Shown: positions 10,165 to 21,774 of the stretch, in pieces
Layout of the letters: each line of letters opens with the position of its first letter
Numbering within the stretch: the first letter of the stretch is position 1
Assembly: GCF_029784155.1 (NCBI RefSeq)
Contig: NC_073692.1
Location: 275,199,413 to 275,263,412 of the forward strand
Source: Uranotaenia lowii
Lineage: Eukaryota; Arthropoda; Insecta; Diptera; Culicidae
Direction of reading: 5' to 3'
DNA: 64,000 bases
Program-made: the position numbers and the translations under genes
The notes under the pieces: generated by a model
Databases searched by the model: none
What the model saw: only the letters and a program-made list of their open reading frames with translations
What the model was told of the DNA's origin: nothing

Positions 10165-10419
10165 GGTGTCCAAATTATAATGAGTAGTACTCGACGGAAA
10201 GTTCGAAAATTCATCGAAACCACATCGGAATATTTTTTTTATTATTTTTCCTTTAAAGTGCAATAAAACCCTACATTTTATGTACAAAACATTTTGATTT
10301 CGTTTACATAGCTTAACACAATTGTTGTGCTGTTGACGGTGATTATGGTGTATGTGATTCCAAACACATAATGGCACTAAAATGGCACTCAAAAAAGTAT
10401 TTACTGTGTGTGAAGTTAG
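10165..10419. other. 3' flank of the mariner relic, no gene
   Basis: Non-coding sequence after the transposase stop. Nothing recognisable. Confidence 0.4.
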
Positions 10420-11010
10420 AAAAAAAAATCCAGGATCAGAATTACGTTTCAAAATCAGAGTACGTATACACCTGAAACCAGGAATTCGGACCAGGCACTG
10501 AAATGGGGAGTTAACGTCCAGAATCAAATCTTGAAAGATTCATGAATTCATGAGAATTCATGATCAGCATACAAATACCAATTTATAATCCGGTATCAAA
10601 ATTCAGCATCAGAATCAATGCTAACTTTCCGGGATCCTGGATAACAACAGGCTATGAGAATAAAGTATGCATCAAGAGCCATAATCAGATTTTAGAAATA
10701 GGATCTCAAAAAGCAGGATTCAAGAACCAGAATCAAAGTTCAAAGTTGAATTCCAGATCAAGATTCAGAATCCTAGAACAGGTTCTAGAATTTGATCAGT
10801 ATAAACCAACAGGACCCAGACCCACGGATTAAGATCCAGATTTCGGGATCGAGAACTAATGCCAAAATCAGGACCAGAATCCAAATAATGATAAAGACGC
10901 AAAATTATATTCCACAATCAACATTGGGATCAAAATCAGAGATGAGGATTGTTTCAGAGGCAGGATTAAGTTTAGGAACGAAAGTGAAATCAGGACCGTA
11001 ATCAGGTTCC
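10420..11010. repeat. Low-complexity region of CAGAATC/ATCAGGA words
   Basis: Nearly 600 bp in which words like AATCAGAATC, AGGATCAGAA and ATCCAGA recur without a fixed period. Open frames here (for example 10560-10832) are by-products of this composition and encode Ile/Gln/Asn/Arg-rich nonsense. Confidence 0.5.
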
Positions 11011-11333
11011 AAAACTATATCAAGTAGGAAGGTCTAACCACGTTTATTTAAATTTAATTTCACCGGTCACCGCTGTACTGAAGCGGAAATTGCCGTTTCA
11101 AATCTTTGCCGTTGAGCCGTTGTATCTATTTCAAAAAAAAAAAAAATGAAATTTACGGCTTATGTTCGTTATTTCTTTGATATCTCATGTTTCTCTAATA
11201 CTTCCCATCACCTTGAAAAATGTGTTCATTTTCAGGTACGAAGATGTACCAAGATGAATTCAAAACATAAGATTTAATTCGGAAAAAATGGTCGAAGAAA
11301 GCACTGTTCAGGAGCTGATGAGTATAGTGTTAA

Positions 11334-11590
11334 ATAAAAACAAACACACACAAAGGATCTCAGTGAAACTTCATGTTTTTTCAAAGAGATGTTCTTTCGT
11401 TAACTCTAAGCGTACATCTTACAAAGTTATGATGATGGCTAGCGTTTTACAAATGCTAATATCACCTGACCACAGAAAGTGTACTAAGTCGATTTGGGGT
11501 CATTTTCAAATTTCTCAAACTCTGGGGTCTTAATAGCTTCGTTTTGGTTCAAAACTCATCTATGTTTTTTGCAAAATTTTTAAGTAACAT
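11334..11590 (+). repeat. Dispersed repeat, intact copy
   Basis: About 250 bp starting with AAACACACACAAAGGATCTC. Its first half recurs at 41645-41800 in the same orientation, and its second half recurs inverted at 42297-42415. The matched words include ATCTCAGTGAAACTTCATG and GCGTACATCTT. No coding potential. Confidence 0.55.
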
Positions 11591-14500
11591 TTAAATAATA
11601 AAATTTGAAATTTTATGATTGAATGGGAAAATTGAATATTTTGTTCTTGTTGTCAATTTATAAATTCTCTACAGAAAATTTTCCGCGGAACAGCTTTGTC
11701 GTAGACTGTTGCTTCGTATTCTATAAGACAAAAAAGTTATGAGCTGTTCAATCCGAGATATTAACCCAACAGTAGCGCTACAAAGTGCTTCATACAAGAG
11801 TTTAGAGAATTTGGAAAGCTTTTAGGAACAGGCATATAATTAAAAGGGAATTAGCTCCTAATGTTATTTTTTGATAATTATTGGGCATAATTTTGTCATG
11901 AAAAGGTACTTGCAAGACATGCCGACAGAAATACACAGATTCCGACAGATTTTTTAACAAAATTTTTCGAAAAATGTGCAAACAGCTCTCACATAAGAGC
12001 AGACATTCAAGAAGTGCATTTTTCATAAATGAAGTACAACTCTTAAATATATCTATAAAAAGTCTAAATCATTTTAAATCTTCTTCCAGTACAATAAACA
12101 ACTCAAACACTCTATTGATTTCAGAAAAAACCATCAAATTTGTTACTTTGGTTAACAGAAAACAGGATAAAGTTCCAGTTTTTACAACCAGGTTTTTCCT
12201 TGTTAAAATGCTTTCCATAACAGAACTTTCGTAAATTTTGCTTACAAATATCTTCAACAATTTTTTTGAATGAATATTTTGTGAAAATATCACTTTTTCA
12301 TTCCAAAACTTTTAGATACTTGTGTTTTCAATCGCAAGAAAAACACCAGTTTTTGAAACTTAATTTTTCGCCTAGTAGCTATGAATATTTTTTCAAAAAA
12401 TATTTAAAACACTAGAAGAAGACCTAAAAGTTGATTCTAATTAGTTTTTAAGAGATCTCTGAAGTAAAAAGCCGTAGTAAAATGAGTTTTAAGTTCATCG
12501 AAAATTTACACCCTTTTGTTTTCCTTTTTTCCTAACTACAAAACGTCAAACATTTACCTGGAATCGCGGATAGGGGTATGTCTTTGGCACTGAAAATCAG
12601 ATTAATTCATCTATCTGACATAACTGCTTGTGCCTAGCGAGATATTACATGACTACTTTTCAAGGAATGCTTCGATAGGCTAAAGCAGTGATATCAGATA
12701 AATGTTCCTGTAGAGAGTTTATAAAATGGCCCAACTCGCCTACCCTACAAAAACTTATGCTGAATGAATTATAAATTGAAAGAAAACACAATTTTTCAGT
12801 ACGTTTGAGAATGAAATGTTAAAAAAGTATTGTTTCATTTATTTAAGAAAGAAAGTGTCTTTATAATTTTCGGAACAGTCTGTTCATATTTATTTTCAAT
12901 GCAGTTTGTCAAGTTAGTCAAATTTGGTATCAGATTGTCGATTTCATGTTTTTATAACGTTTGCTCTGAAAAAAAAATATAAAATCACTCTAGTTGTTTC
13001 GAAGTTTATGAACAAATTTAGTGAGTAGTTCTTCAAATATAATTGTCTGATATTCAAAAATATCCCTTTGACATGCGCTATTTAAGACAAAAAAGTTTAA
13101 AGATTGTTTTTTCTCAATTCTAAATAAGTTCGAGTGCAATATAATCTGTAAATTTATTACCTCAGCGGAGAGCACGCAAGTCCTAAAACCCATCCGCTCA
13201 GATCAATCATGAAGGTGAAAAAGTGTGAGAAGCGCTTGTCCACCGACTGGCAAACAACACAACAAGTTCTGCTTCAAGTGAGCGGCAGGGCAGCATGGAA
13301 GCTTAAGTAACTGTTTGTGTGTCTAACTGGGCGTGCAGTTACGTGCAACTTCAGGCCACGGAACAGAACTGGAGCAACGTCCAAGAATTCGAAGCCAATA
13401 TTGCAAGAAGCACAAGCACCAACTGGTCAGAACAATTCTGAGAATTGCGCTTGTTGATACATTTTCCTTCCTACTTCGGCCGGCCCAAGAGATGTATGGT
13501 GGTCGTGTCTTGTTTTTGCTGCTTGGCGAATTGCATTCATTCCCTCCCCAAAGACGGAGAAGGTGCAATCTGGTGCAACAAACCGGGCAGTCAGCCGGCA
13601 GCGGCAGCAGCGAATGGCCAAATTGAGACCCACTCGAGATCCTACTTAGAGCAGCGGGCGAAAAGTGTTAAGTTTCCTACCGACAACGAAGAAAATAACA
13701 AGCAAACAACAATCCCAGAAAGAGAGAGAGAGCAGAAAAAACCTGTGCCCGTGTTAATCGGCGAGGAAAGAAAGAAAATTGATCGTGAAATTCTGCGAAT
13801 TGCACGAATGAATTTAATTGATTGAATGTTGATCTTGTTTCCATCGTTAATGGGTAACTGAGCGCATTTTTCCGCGGAATCAGTGTCATTTTGCAATGCA
13901 GATCGTGATTGATTGCCATTCAGCAATGCTGTACAGAGACAGGTTCAAATTATGCAAGTTGAAATCTTTACCTGAATCGGACAGCGGCAATCTTAGCTCA
14001 TGGTTCACAACTTTATATTAGCTAATTTTGGTTTTTTTCTTCTTTTTGGATTCAACAAGCAAATTTTTACGCTCAATGATTTTTTATTTCATACTTCATT
14101 ATTTAAAAAAAGATTTTTTGAAAAGTCTAACCTTCTAACAGGGACACTAATTTTATTTTCCCATGCTCACTTCATGAATATCTTTCTACTCAGCGCCATA
14201 ACCATGCGTGGATATTTGATTTAAGTTTCTGCACATTCCTCGATCTAATCTGGAAAGATCAAATTTCAACCCCCTATACCGATGGCGTTCAACCGTTTGC
14301 CATTACTCAACCCAACTCATATTTATCATTTTGAACAAATTTACATCCTCTTCTAGAGGCTTCTTGGTTGCTCGGGCTATTTTAAGATTCCAAAGTAGTT
14401 AAGCGGTTTTGTTTTATCGAATCATCCTCAGCTCGATTTTTTGTGTGAAGAAAATCCTTTCTAGGTGTGAGGTATCTATCTATCGGCCAGCTAGGCGATA

Positions 14501-15727
14501 CACGTTAGCTACTCTTTTGTTGGGATAAAAAATCCATGTTTTAAACCCAACTTTATCCCATCGGGATCACCAAAATATGATAAAAAAAGGTCCAGAAACA
14601 CGATCGATGGACCACCGGCGGCGACGCGTTAGGAACTTGGCCTTAGCACGCGTGTTAATTAATGAAATAATTTAGCTCGCCGTGGACTGCCGAAAAGGTG
14701 GAAGCGAAAAACAAAAATAATAAAAACAGTTTCCATCGCTGACTACTTCTATTAATTACTCTGTGCTGCCTGACTGTCCTTCTGACGCTGGTGAAGAAGT
14801 GAGAGATTCCAGTAGATTATGAGCTAGCCACTACGATGAAATGTGGTTTTGAAGCTAGGAGTCCCGAGATCGAAAAGTGTCCACATTTGTCTGCAACAGA
14901 AACATGATCAACTGGATCAAGATACGGATGTTTGTATGCTTTCGGGTGTGCATTCAATAAGGAGGAGCTCTAGTAAATAATTAATGACCCGCCGAGCAAC
15001 TATTCCAGCTGTCTTTAATCGCCAGTTAATGATCTGTATCATTGAGTAGACCGAAATCAGATTATTTACTGCTGCTTGACTATTCTGAACACATTAGGTT
15101 CTTGAAAGGCTTGGTTTTTGATCGTTTGTGTCACTTGGATTTATGTAAGACACACAGGTTTGAGTGACATAACCTAAATAAGAGTTCTTAAAGGTCGTTT
15201 TATAATAAAAAAAGAGAATGGGTTTGAGATTCACTGCTAAGAAAGTATTGTATTTTCTCTACTGCTTCACTCTGAAAATTGAACCATTTATTTTTCCATG
15301 AAGTTGGAGTTGTCCAATTCTTGCATACGATGTATTCAGCAAACTTGTCATTTACGCAGTAGATCATTCTTTATTTAACTTTGTAGCGAAAAGCTGACAA
15401 GAGGTCAAAAGAACGGTGTTGGGGATTAACAGCACATTCACAATGGACAACATTGATGCTCTTATGACCGAAGTCACCTCTGCATCCCAGCAAAATTTTA
15501 GGGATGAATGACAGCATGCTGTTAAACTCCCGGAAAAAAAAAAAGAAAAATCCCAGCAAAACAATTTTTGCTGGGAGTAGGGTATTAAAGGATTTGATCA
15601 TGGAGTCACTGTGACTGTGTTGTGATTCTATAATTGAAATCGTTTTCTACATTATAAACACAGATTAAACCATCAAGAGATGGATTTTTCCTGAAAAAAT
15701 AACTATTGTATAATTTTCGACTGGTAA
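11591..15727. other. Long stretch without a supported gene
   Basis: AT-rich to about 13.1 kb, then a stretch of more balanced composition (13.2-15.2 kb) that could be unique host intergenic or intronic DNA. Overlapping frames on both strands at 13323-13926 have no recognisable domain and are not called. I see no TIR pair, tandem repeat or RNA gene except the small hairpin at 15551. Confidence 0.45.
15551..15576. repeat. Short perfect hairpin
   Basis: TCCCAGCAAAA and TTTTGCTGGGA form an 11-bp stem around a four-base loop. It is followed by an AT-rich stretch but has no other sign of being a terminator or an RNA gene. Confidence 0.5.
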
Positions 15728-16202
15728 GGGGCCGTTCACATACCACGTGGACAACTTAGGGGAAGGGGGGTGTGTGGAAATGTCCACGCTTGTCCATGGA
15801 GAGGGGGGTAGGGGTTTGGGTCATGTCCACGTGGACATACTTACAGTTTGAATCTTAAAATTACAAAGCTTTCCAGTTTAAGTTTAAACAATTCGAAACC
15901 ATTTGAAAGCAAGTAATAAATATGATAATTAAGAAATTTAAAAATTTTAAAATTATTTTATATCAGGTAATGCTATTTCTTTTTTTTTTAATCAGCCATT
16001 CCAATAACAAACAGGCAAATAGTAGTGTTTTTTAACTGTCAAATGAGTTTTTGAAAAAAAAAAAAACAATTTAAAATCTGTCCACGTGGACATCCGGAGA
16101 GGGGGGTAGGGGTTTGCCAAATGTCCACGCTTGTCCACGGAGGGGGAGAGGGGTGTCAAAAATCTAATTTTTCTGTCCACGTGGTATCTAAACGGCCCCT
16201 AA
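15725..16202. mobile_element. MITE with TAA target duplication (PIF/Harbinger-like)
   Basis: TAA at 15725-15727 and 16200-16202 brackets 472 bp. The ends are GGGGCCGTT (15728) and AACGGCCCC (to 16199), continuing into CCACGTGGACA-containing inverted arms of about 130 bp that also carry GGGGGGTAGGGGTTTG blocks. A 3-bp TAA duplication is typical of PIF/Harbinger. There is no ORF. Confidence 0.7.
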
Positions 16203-16544
16203 ATGGTGGATAATTTGCAACGCGAGACCCCATAGTGGTCATATCACCTTTTATTTACAACTCCTATCTCTACTTCCCCGCGGTGCTGGCTGGGATGCGA
16301 GTAGCCTAAGCGGAGATCGGGTACCCAACCCCGGTGGATGCTTTGGTCGCATGCAGCCTGAGAAGGTGGCCGCACGCGTCTGTCTCGCAGCGAGTGGCTG
16401 ACTTTACGAAATGCGGCTCCCGCCAGCTAAGTCCAAGATGGCAGCCCCATCGCGGGATAGGGACTTTAGGCTAACAACCTACTGCTCCCGATTCATAAAA
16501 TTATTACGAAATCCGAAAGAAATGACCGACCTGGAACTTTGGCG

Positions 16545-17560
16545 ACGACTTTTAGCATCAAAACACGGACACGAATTGGAACTTGGAACGTTTTAACCCT
16601 TGCCCAACAAGGCAAGCTGGCTCAACTTACTAGAGAAGCTAGCCGCCTCAAGCTTGAAATTCTGGGACTGAGCGAAGTCCGTTGGCCTAAGACTGGAGAA
16701 CACAAGACACAGTCCGGTCAAGTCCTGCTTTACTCTGGCATACAAGGAGAACATGCTACTAGGGAACGAGGAGTTGGTTTCCTGTCAAGCCCGCAGGCCT
16801 ACGCGGCCCTCATTAGATGGGAACCGATAAACGAAAGAATAATCGTAGCCAGATTTAGAACACGGGTTAGAAACCTTACAATGGTCCAGTGTTATGCGCC
16901 AACTGACGTTGCAATTTGCAGGAGAAAGAGCAGTTTTACAGTCAACTGAACAGCGTGGTAGAGAAAATTCCGAAGGGTGACATTCAAATCCATCTGGGCG
17001 ACTTCAACGCAAAGATTGGCTCCGACAATCAGAACCTTGAGCGCATCATGGGGCGCCATGGCCTAGGACAGATGAGGGAAAAAAGAGAGCTGTTTGTAGA
17101 ATTTTGTGGCAACAACAACATGGTGATCGGAGGATCGCTCTTCCCCCATCGACCAGCACATAAGGTCACTTGGGTATCTCGAGATGGCCGAACAGAAAAT
17201 CAAATTGACCACATCATCATCAGCCGAAAATGGAGAAGGAGCATTCTTGATGTCCGCAACAAACGAAGTGCAAACATTGCATCTGACCATCACCTCGTGC
17301 TTGGCGAGATACGACTGAGAGTTGCGCGTGTCCAACGGCGCGAGGAGAAAGTCGGATGTCGATACGACGTCCGCCGGTTGGAGAATCCAGAGGTGAAAAG
17401 GGCATACGTTGAACAGCTAGAATCCCGAGCCTCGCAGCTGCCGACAGACGGAACAGTCGAAGAACAGTGGTGTGGAATCAAGAATGCCTTTATCACGACG
17501 AGCCATAGTACTCGTAGGAAAGTTTATGGAAGAAGAAGTGAATGGATGTCGGATGAAACT
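16545..17560 (+). pseudogene. RTE copy A endonuclease domain
   Basis: Two overlapping frames (16539-16949 and 16916-17563) carry an EEP endonuclease: RIGTWNVLTLAQQGKLAQL, LGLSEVRWP (catalytic Glu), MVQCYAPT, LGDFNAKIG (Asp, Asn), NQIDHIIIS and ASDHHLVLGE (Ser-Asp-His). A frameshift lies near 16920. The domain is otherwise complete and would nick DNA for target-primed reverse transcription. There is no confident initiator ATG in the frame. It is followed directly by the RT remains in the same element. Confidence 0.75.
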
Positions 17561-19063
17561 TAGAGGGAGGTCGATGATCGGAGAAAGTCAAAAGTTGGAA
17601 CTGAGTAGGCAAATACCGGATCAGCCAAAACAGCCATCAGCCTACAATATGCGAAGCTGGAAAAGGCAGTTGAACGAGCTTGTAGACGAGAAAAGAGAGC
17701 CTGAACAAACTCCCTAGCCAAAAAGGGAGAAAGAACCACCGCCAATGGGGATATCGGATTACTTTATGACATTTCTCGCCGCCTTAGTGCAGTAAGGACT
17801 AATGCTAGAATGCCGCTAAAACACCGAGAAGCTGTTGACAGATCGAACAGATCAGCTTAAACGATGGACTGAGCACTTCGGACAACTCTTCCGAGTCACG
17901 AATAGCGATGGTCAACAGGACCCGCAGCTCGAAGCGCCAACAGTAAGTCGCTTTAATGGGGTCAACTCGAAAACGCCCTAGCTGGCTGAAATAGAAGCGG
18001 CATCGATTGCATCCCTGCTGAAATGCTGAAAGCCTTGTCAGCAAAAATGTTGTACCGTCTTTTCGCTGGAATCTGGGATACTGCAACATTTCCGGCCGAT
18101 TGGATGCAGGGTATCATCGTGAAGGTCCCTTAGAAAGGAGACTTAACAGAGTGTGGTAGCTGGCGAGGCAAAACGTTGATCTGTACAACCATCAAAGTAT
18201 TCTACAAAGTAACCCAGAATCCTCCGACAACAACAAGCTGCATTCCGATCCGGACGATCACTGGAACAAATCAACGAGTTCCAGGATTCTATTCTGCTGA
18301 TGTTCGTTGATTTTAAAAAAGCATTTGACCGACTGAACCACAAAAACATCTAGGCTGCTCTTAGACGACGAGGAGTCCCAGATATACTAGTCCATCTCAT
18401 CGAAGCACAGTACGAAGCATTTTCGTGACGATATTGTCTTGCTCGCCCAAAGAAAACAAGACGTGCGGAGCAAACTCGACGACTTCACCAAAATCTCCAA
18501 GACAGCAGGTCTCAAAGTCAATGTCGAAAAGACCAAGTCGATGGAGATCAACACAGAAAATCGTTCCAATTTCGTGGTAGCTTGTCAACAGGTTGAGAAA
18601 GTGGAGTGCTTGCAGTATCTTGGCAGCCAAATAACGCCTGATGGTGATACCAAGAAAGACATCGATCCCCAGATCAAAAAAGCCCGATTTGCGTTTGCAG
18701 GTTTCCGAAACATCTGGCGCTCAGACTAGATCTCTCTACCAACAAAAATCCGAATTTTCTACTCAAATGTCAAAACCGTATTGTTAAACTAGGTACTGTG
18801 AAACTTGATGCACATATGCGGTGACGACCCGAAAACTGCAAGGTTTTTGGGAATTGCTACCTGGAAATATCATTCGCGCCTAGTGGTCTGCCAACTGAAT
18901 CTAAAACGTGAAACTACATCGCCGGTGTCATCAAAAGGCGCTAGAAATCGAGATTCGGGAACGTAAGTGGAGATGTATTGAGCACACGCTGCGAAGAGAT
19001 AAGATCGAGATTTACAAAGAGGCGCTTGACTGGAATCCAGATGGGCATCGAAGAAGTGGTAGG
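17561..19063 (+). pseudogene. RTE copy A reverse transcriptase remains
   Basis: Many frameshifts and stops. Recognisable pieces are the region before RT motif 1 (17870-18130), VDFKKAFDRLNHKNI near 18310-18350, and then, after an apparent internal deletion near 18420 that removes the VPQG block, DDIVLLAQRKQDVRSKL (catalytic site region) and LKVNVEKTKSMEI to FAGFRNIW. The centre of the palm domain is missing, so it cannot be active. Copy B shows the same internal gap region in a different state. Confidence 0.7.
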
Positions 19064-19269
19064 CCCAGAAACGATTGTATCCCATGTACCCGAAAACTAT
19101 TGCCCAGAATGACTTTTCCCCAGAATGACAAATACCCGAAATCAAACCCCAGAATGAACCATTTCCCAGAAAAAATTTCCCCAGAATGCACCATTTACCA
19201 GAATTTTTTTTCCCAGAATGGAACATTTCCCTGAATTTTTTTCCTCAGAATACAACATTTCCCAGAATT

Positions 19270-20875
19270 TATTGTTTATTGTTTGAAACATCAACGGATC
19301 ACATGTTGATCCTAATGATTACTAACTGACAAATTAAAATTAATATCAACATAAGACTACACAATACTTCTTACACTTAAAATTTTTCTTCGGAATACGT
19401 TCCTTGAGACGTCGAAGTCGAAATGTTCGGAAAACCGATTAAAAGTTTTTAGAATGCCGATGAAAGCGCTGTTAGCCCCGTAATTGTTCAGGCGAATCGG
19501 AACGTAGAGCTGCAGGTTCTGGTTTCGTAATCCTCGGGGTCGTACGCTGAGAGGTATGGCCTCCAACAGTTTGGGGCAGTCGATTCTAGATGTTCGAAGG
19601 TCCGCTACAACTAGAGCACGTGTAGCATTTCTGCGTGCTTGAAGCGTATCTAAGCCTATGAGACGGCAGCGGTTTTCATAGCTCGGTAAACGATACGGAT
19701 TTTGCCAGTTTAGGTGTCGTAGAGCGTACCGCAAGGAACGCCGCTGGATAGCCACGATTCTTTCAGCTCCGTTCTGGTAGAAAGGGCACCAAACAGCTGA
19801 AGCGTACTCGAGAATAGAACGAACTATGGAACAATAAAGACTTTTCAGGCAGAATACGTCTTTGAAATCTTTGGCCATACGAAACAAGAATCCAAGGCTT
19901 CGAGAAGCTTTGTCAACAACATTGTTCGTATGAATCTTGAACTCCAGCCTTCGGTCGAGAATAACGCCCAGATCGTTGATATGGTCCACCCGGATGATGG
20001 TTTGGTCTCCGAGGATGTACTCTGCATGAAGAGGATGCCGCTTACGGGTAAACGATATTACCGAGCATTTACTGCGGTTCAAGGGCAAGCAGTTGATATC
20101 GCACCAGTGAGCAAAAGCGGTGAATTGCTGTTGGAGGAAGTTGATGTCGGCTTGGCCGTTTATAGTGTGAAAAAGTTTCAGGTCATCGGCATAAGCGAGC
20201 TTTGTGCCACCGAGGAGCGAGAGTACATCATTAAAATAGATCACGATAATGATCGGTCCCAAATGACTTCCTTGAGGCACTCCTGAAGAAGCAACGAACT
20301 GCCTAGAGAAGGATTCACCAGTACGAACGGATAACTTTCGTCCCATTAAGTAACTCCGGAACCAATCCAGTAGGGAACCACAGAAGCCTAAACGTTTGAG
20401 CTTTGCGATTGCAATATTGTGGTTCACCTTATCGAACGCAGCAGAGAGATCTGTGTAAATGGCGTCTGTTTGACTTTTCTTGGCAAAGCTGTCCTGCACG
20501 AACGATGTAAAGCTCAGTAGGTTTGTAGTCGTGGATCTTTTAGGCATGAACCCGTGCTGATCGTTAGAGAAGTGATGCTTGCAAAATGAGAAAATGGGAT
20601 CCAAAACAACTAGTTCAAACAATTTGGTGATCGCGCATAGAGCGGAGATTCCACCATAGTTGCTCACGTCTCTCTTATCTCCCTTTTTGTGGACAGGAAA
20701 CATGTGAGCTTCTTTCCACAATGAAGGAAAGATTCCGCCGTCCAGCGATGATTGAAAGATAAGCCTGATAGGTGTCAGCAAAGATGGCATAAAACGCTTC
20801 AGAAAGGGCCCGTAGAAGATGAATTTTTTAGCTTAGCTGTCGCTTTTAGGATGGCTGCATCGTCGACCAGAATAC
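19270..20875 (-). mobile_element. 5'-truncated CR1-like element
   Basis: A minus-strand LINE fragment sitting inside the left arm of the foldback element; arm repeats resume at 20876. It starts within the RT domain, with the peptide DDAAILKATAKLK read upstream of the long frame, and ends at the RT C-terminus with about 90 bp of 3' sequence. It has neither ORF1 nor endonuclease. 5' truncation is the usual outcome of LINE insertion. Confidence 0.75.
19357..20790 (-). pseudogene. CR1-like reverse transcriptase, C-terminal 477 codons
   Basis: An uninterrupted frame covering most of RT and the entire C-terminus. Motifs: NYGGISALCAI, IYTDLSAAFDKVNH (about residue 111), SGVPQGSHLGP (169), LAYADDLKLF (199), NDLGVILDRRLEF and SILEYASAVWCPF. 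The C-terminal end contains GLDTLQARR and PIRLNNYGANSAF. Homologous to the RT at 392-1813 but a clearly different member. The N-terminal RT motif GPDGIP is lost to a frameshift and truncation at about 20800. The lack of stops over 477 codons suggests a fairly recent insertion compared with its host element. Confidence 0.85.
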
Positions 20876-21099
20876 CATTCAGAATGACACAAATCCCAGA
20901 TTATTTCCTCTTGTATTTATTTTTTTTAATTTTTGTGCTGTTAAATCTAATGAATTCATGTTAATTTCATATGATTCGAAATTAAATTTATCAAAATGAT
21001 TTTTCAAATGAAACCAATTGTTTGAAAGTTTCCAACTAAAGTTATTTCAGAACCGATATTATGTTTTGTGGTTTGGGTACTTGAATAAATTCTATGCCA

Positions 21100-21375
21100 A
21101 CCATGGTCCTTTGAAAACCGTTCTGGTATCCGACTCCTTACGCTGCGCGTTCGAGCTTTAAAGAAATATTGTCCTTCACGCTGTCGCGTGGCGGACGGGG
21201 CTAAGAGATCTCCCCTAGTTTTCATGCAGACCTAGGAAGCCCCGACAGACCTGGACCAATGAAATGGGGCCGCTGCTTCCGACGGCGGGTCAGCGGGAAC
21301 CTCGGATTTAAGAGCTTCGGCGGCTTTGTGCCGCCTCAGCCGCTTCATCCTCGTTGGTTGCGGCTTTGCCGCAAA
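21100..21375. repeat. GC-rich palindromic block
   Basis: A GC-rich interval in the foldback interior with several short inverted pairs, for example GGCGGC.TTTGTGCCGCC and CGGCTTTGCCG. No reading frame is convincing. Function unknown. Confidence 0.35.
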
Positions 21376-21774
21376 AGGATAAAGTTGTGAAACCCTATTT
21401 TTTTGTAACAATTCCTTTTTTTTATAATTTCTAGTAAGGATAAATGTTTTCAATTTTCTGGCAAATGGTTCTTCTGGCGAAAACATTTCTGGTAAATGGT
21501 TCATTCTGGTGTAAAAATTTCTGGGAAATGGTACATTCTGGCGAAAATTTTTCTGGTAAATGGTTCGTCTGAGGGAAAAAATTCTGGGGAATGGTTCTTT
21601 CTGGCGATTGAAATTCTGGGGATTTTTCCTTCTGGGCAATGGTTTTCGGGTAAATGGAGTACAACCCCAGAAACTCATGGCGGCGTTATCTAGCTAGCTG
21701 CTAAAATTCGCACAGTTTACGAAAACTTTGGATGGCAGCATATGAAGATACTGGCTCCGGATCGCCAGCAGTGG

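Larger units (their letters stand above)
19064..21674. mobile_element. Foldback/Mutator-like element inserted in RTE copy A
   Basis: A 9-bp direct repeat CCCAGAAAC (19064-19072 and 21666-21674) brackets 2593 bp. The ends are G.TTGTA..CCAT.TACCCG on the left and its inverse on the right. Both arms continue with repeated, slightly varying units containing CATTTCCCAGAA (19081-19268; inverse at 21440-21655). Long TIRs made of subterminal tandem repeats plus a 9-bp TSD are traits of Foldback elements of the Mutator superfamily. The interior holds a CR1-like fragment (19270-20875) and a GC-rich part near 21.1-21.4 kb. No transposase is seen. Confidence 0.75.
16215..21770 (+). mobile_element. RTE-like LINE, copy A, split by a DNA transposon
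   Basis: A plus-strand element with leader (16230-16500), endonuclease (16545-17560), degenerate RT (to 19063) and a C-terminal end resuming at 21675-21760. The break holds the 2.6-kb element 19073-21665, with a 9-bp duplication of RTE sequence at its ends. The leader matches that of copy C at 39.4 kb. The body matches copy B at 27.3-30.5 kb closely, with many shared indel-free stretches. The 3' end is followed by an ATCATCATCTTCTTC tract, the sort of short repeat tail seen on RTE elements. Confidence 0.75.

Noticed and set aside
11288..11533. Plus-strand ORF of 81 codons
   Set aside because: It overlaps a dispersed repeat whose other copies are not open in this frame.
13323..13926. Cluster of overlapping ORFs on both strands
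   Set aside because: No domain, no homologous frame elsewhere, and opposite-strand frames of similar length. The balanced base composition alone makes such frames likely.
14000..14224. ORF of 74 codons, Phe/Leu-rich
   Set aside because: Product of AT-rich sequence; no signal peptide logic, no neighbour, no repeat of it elsewhere.
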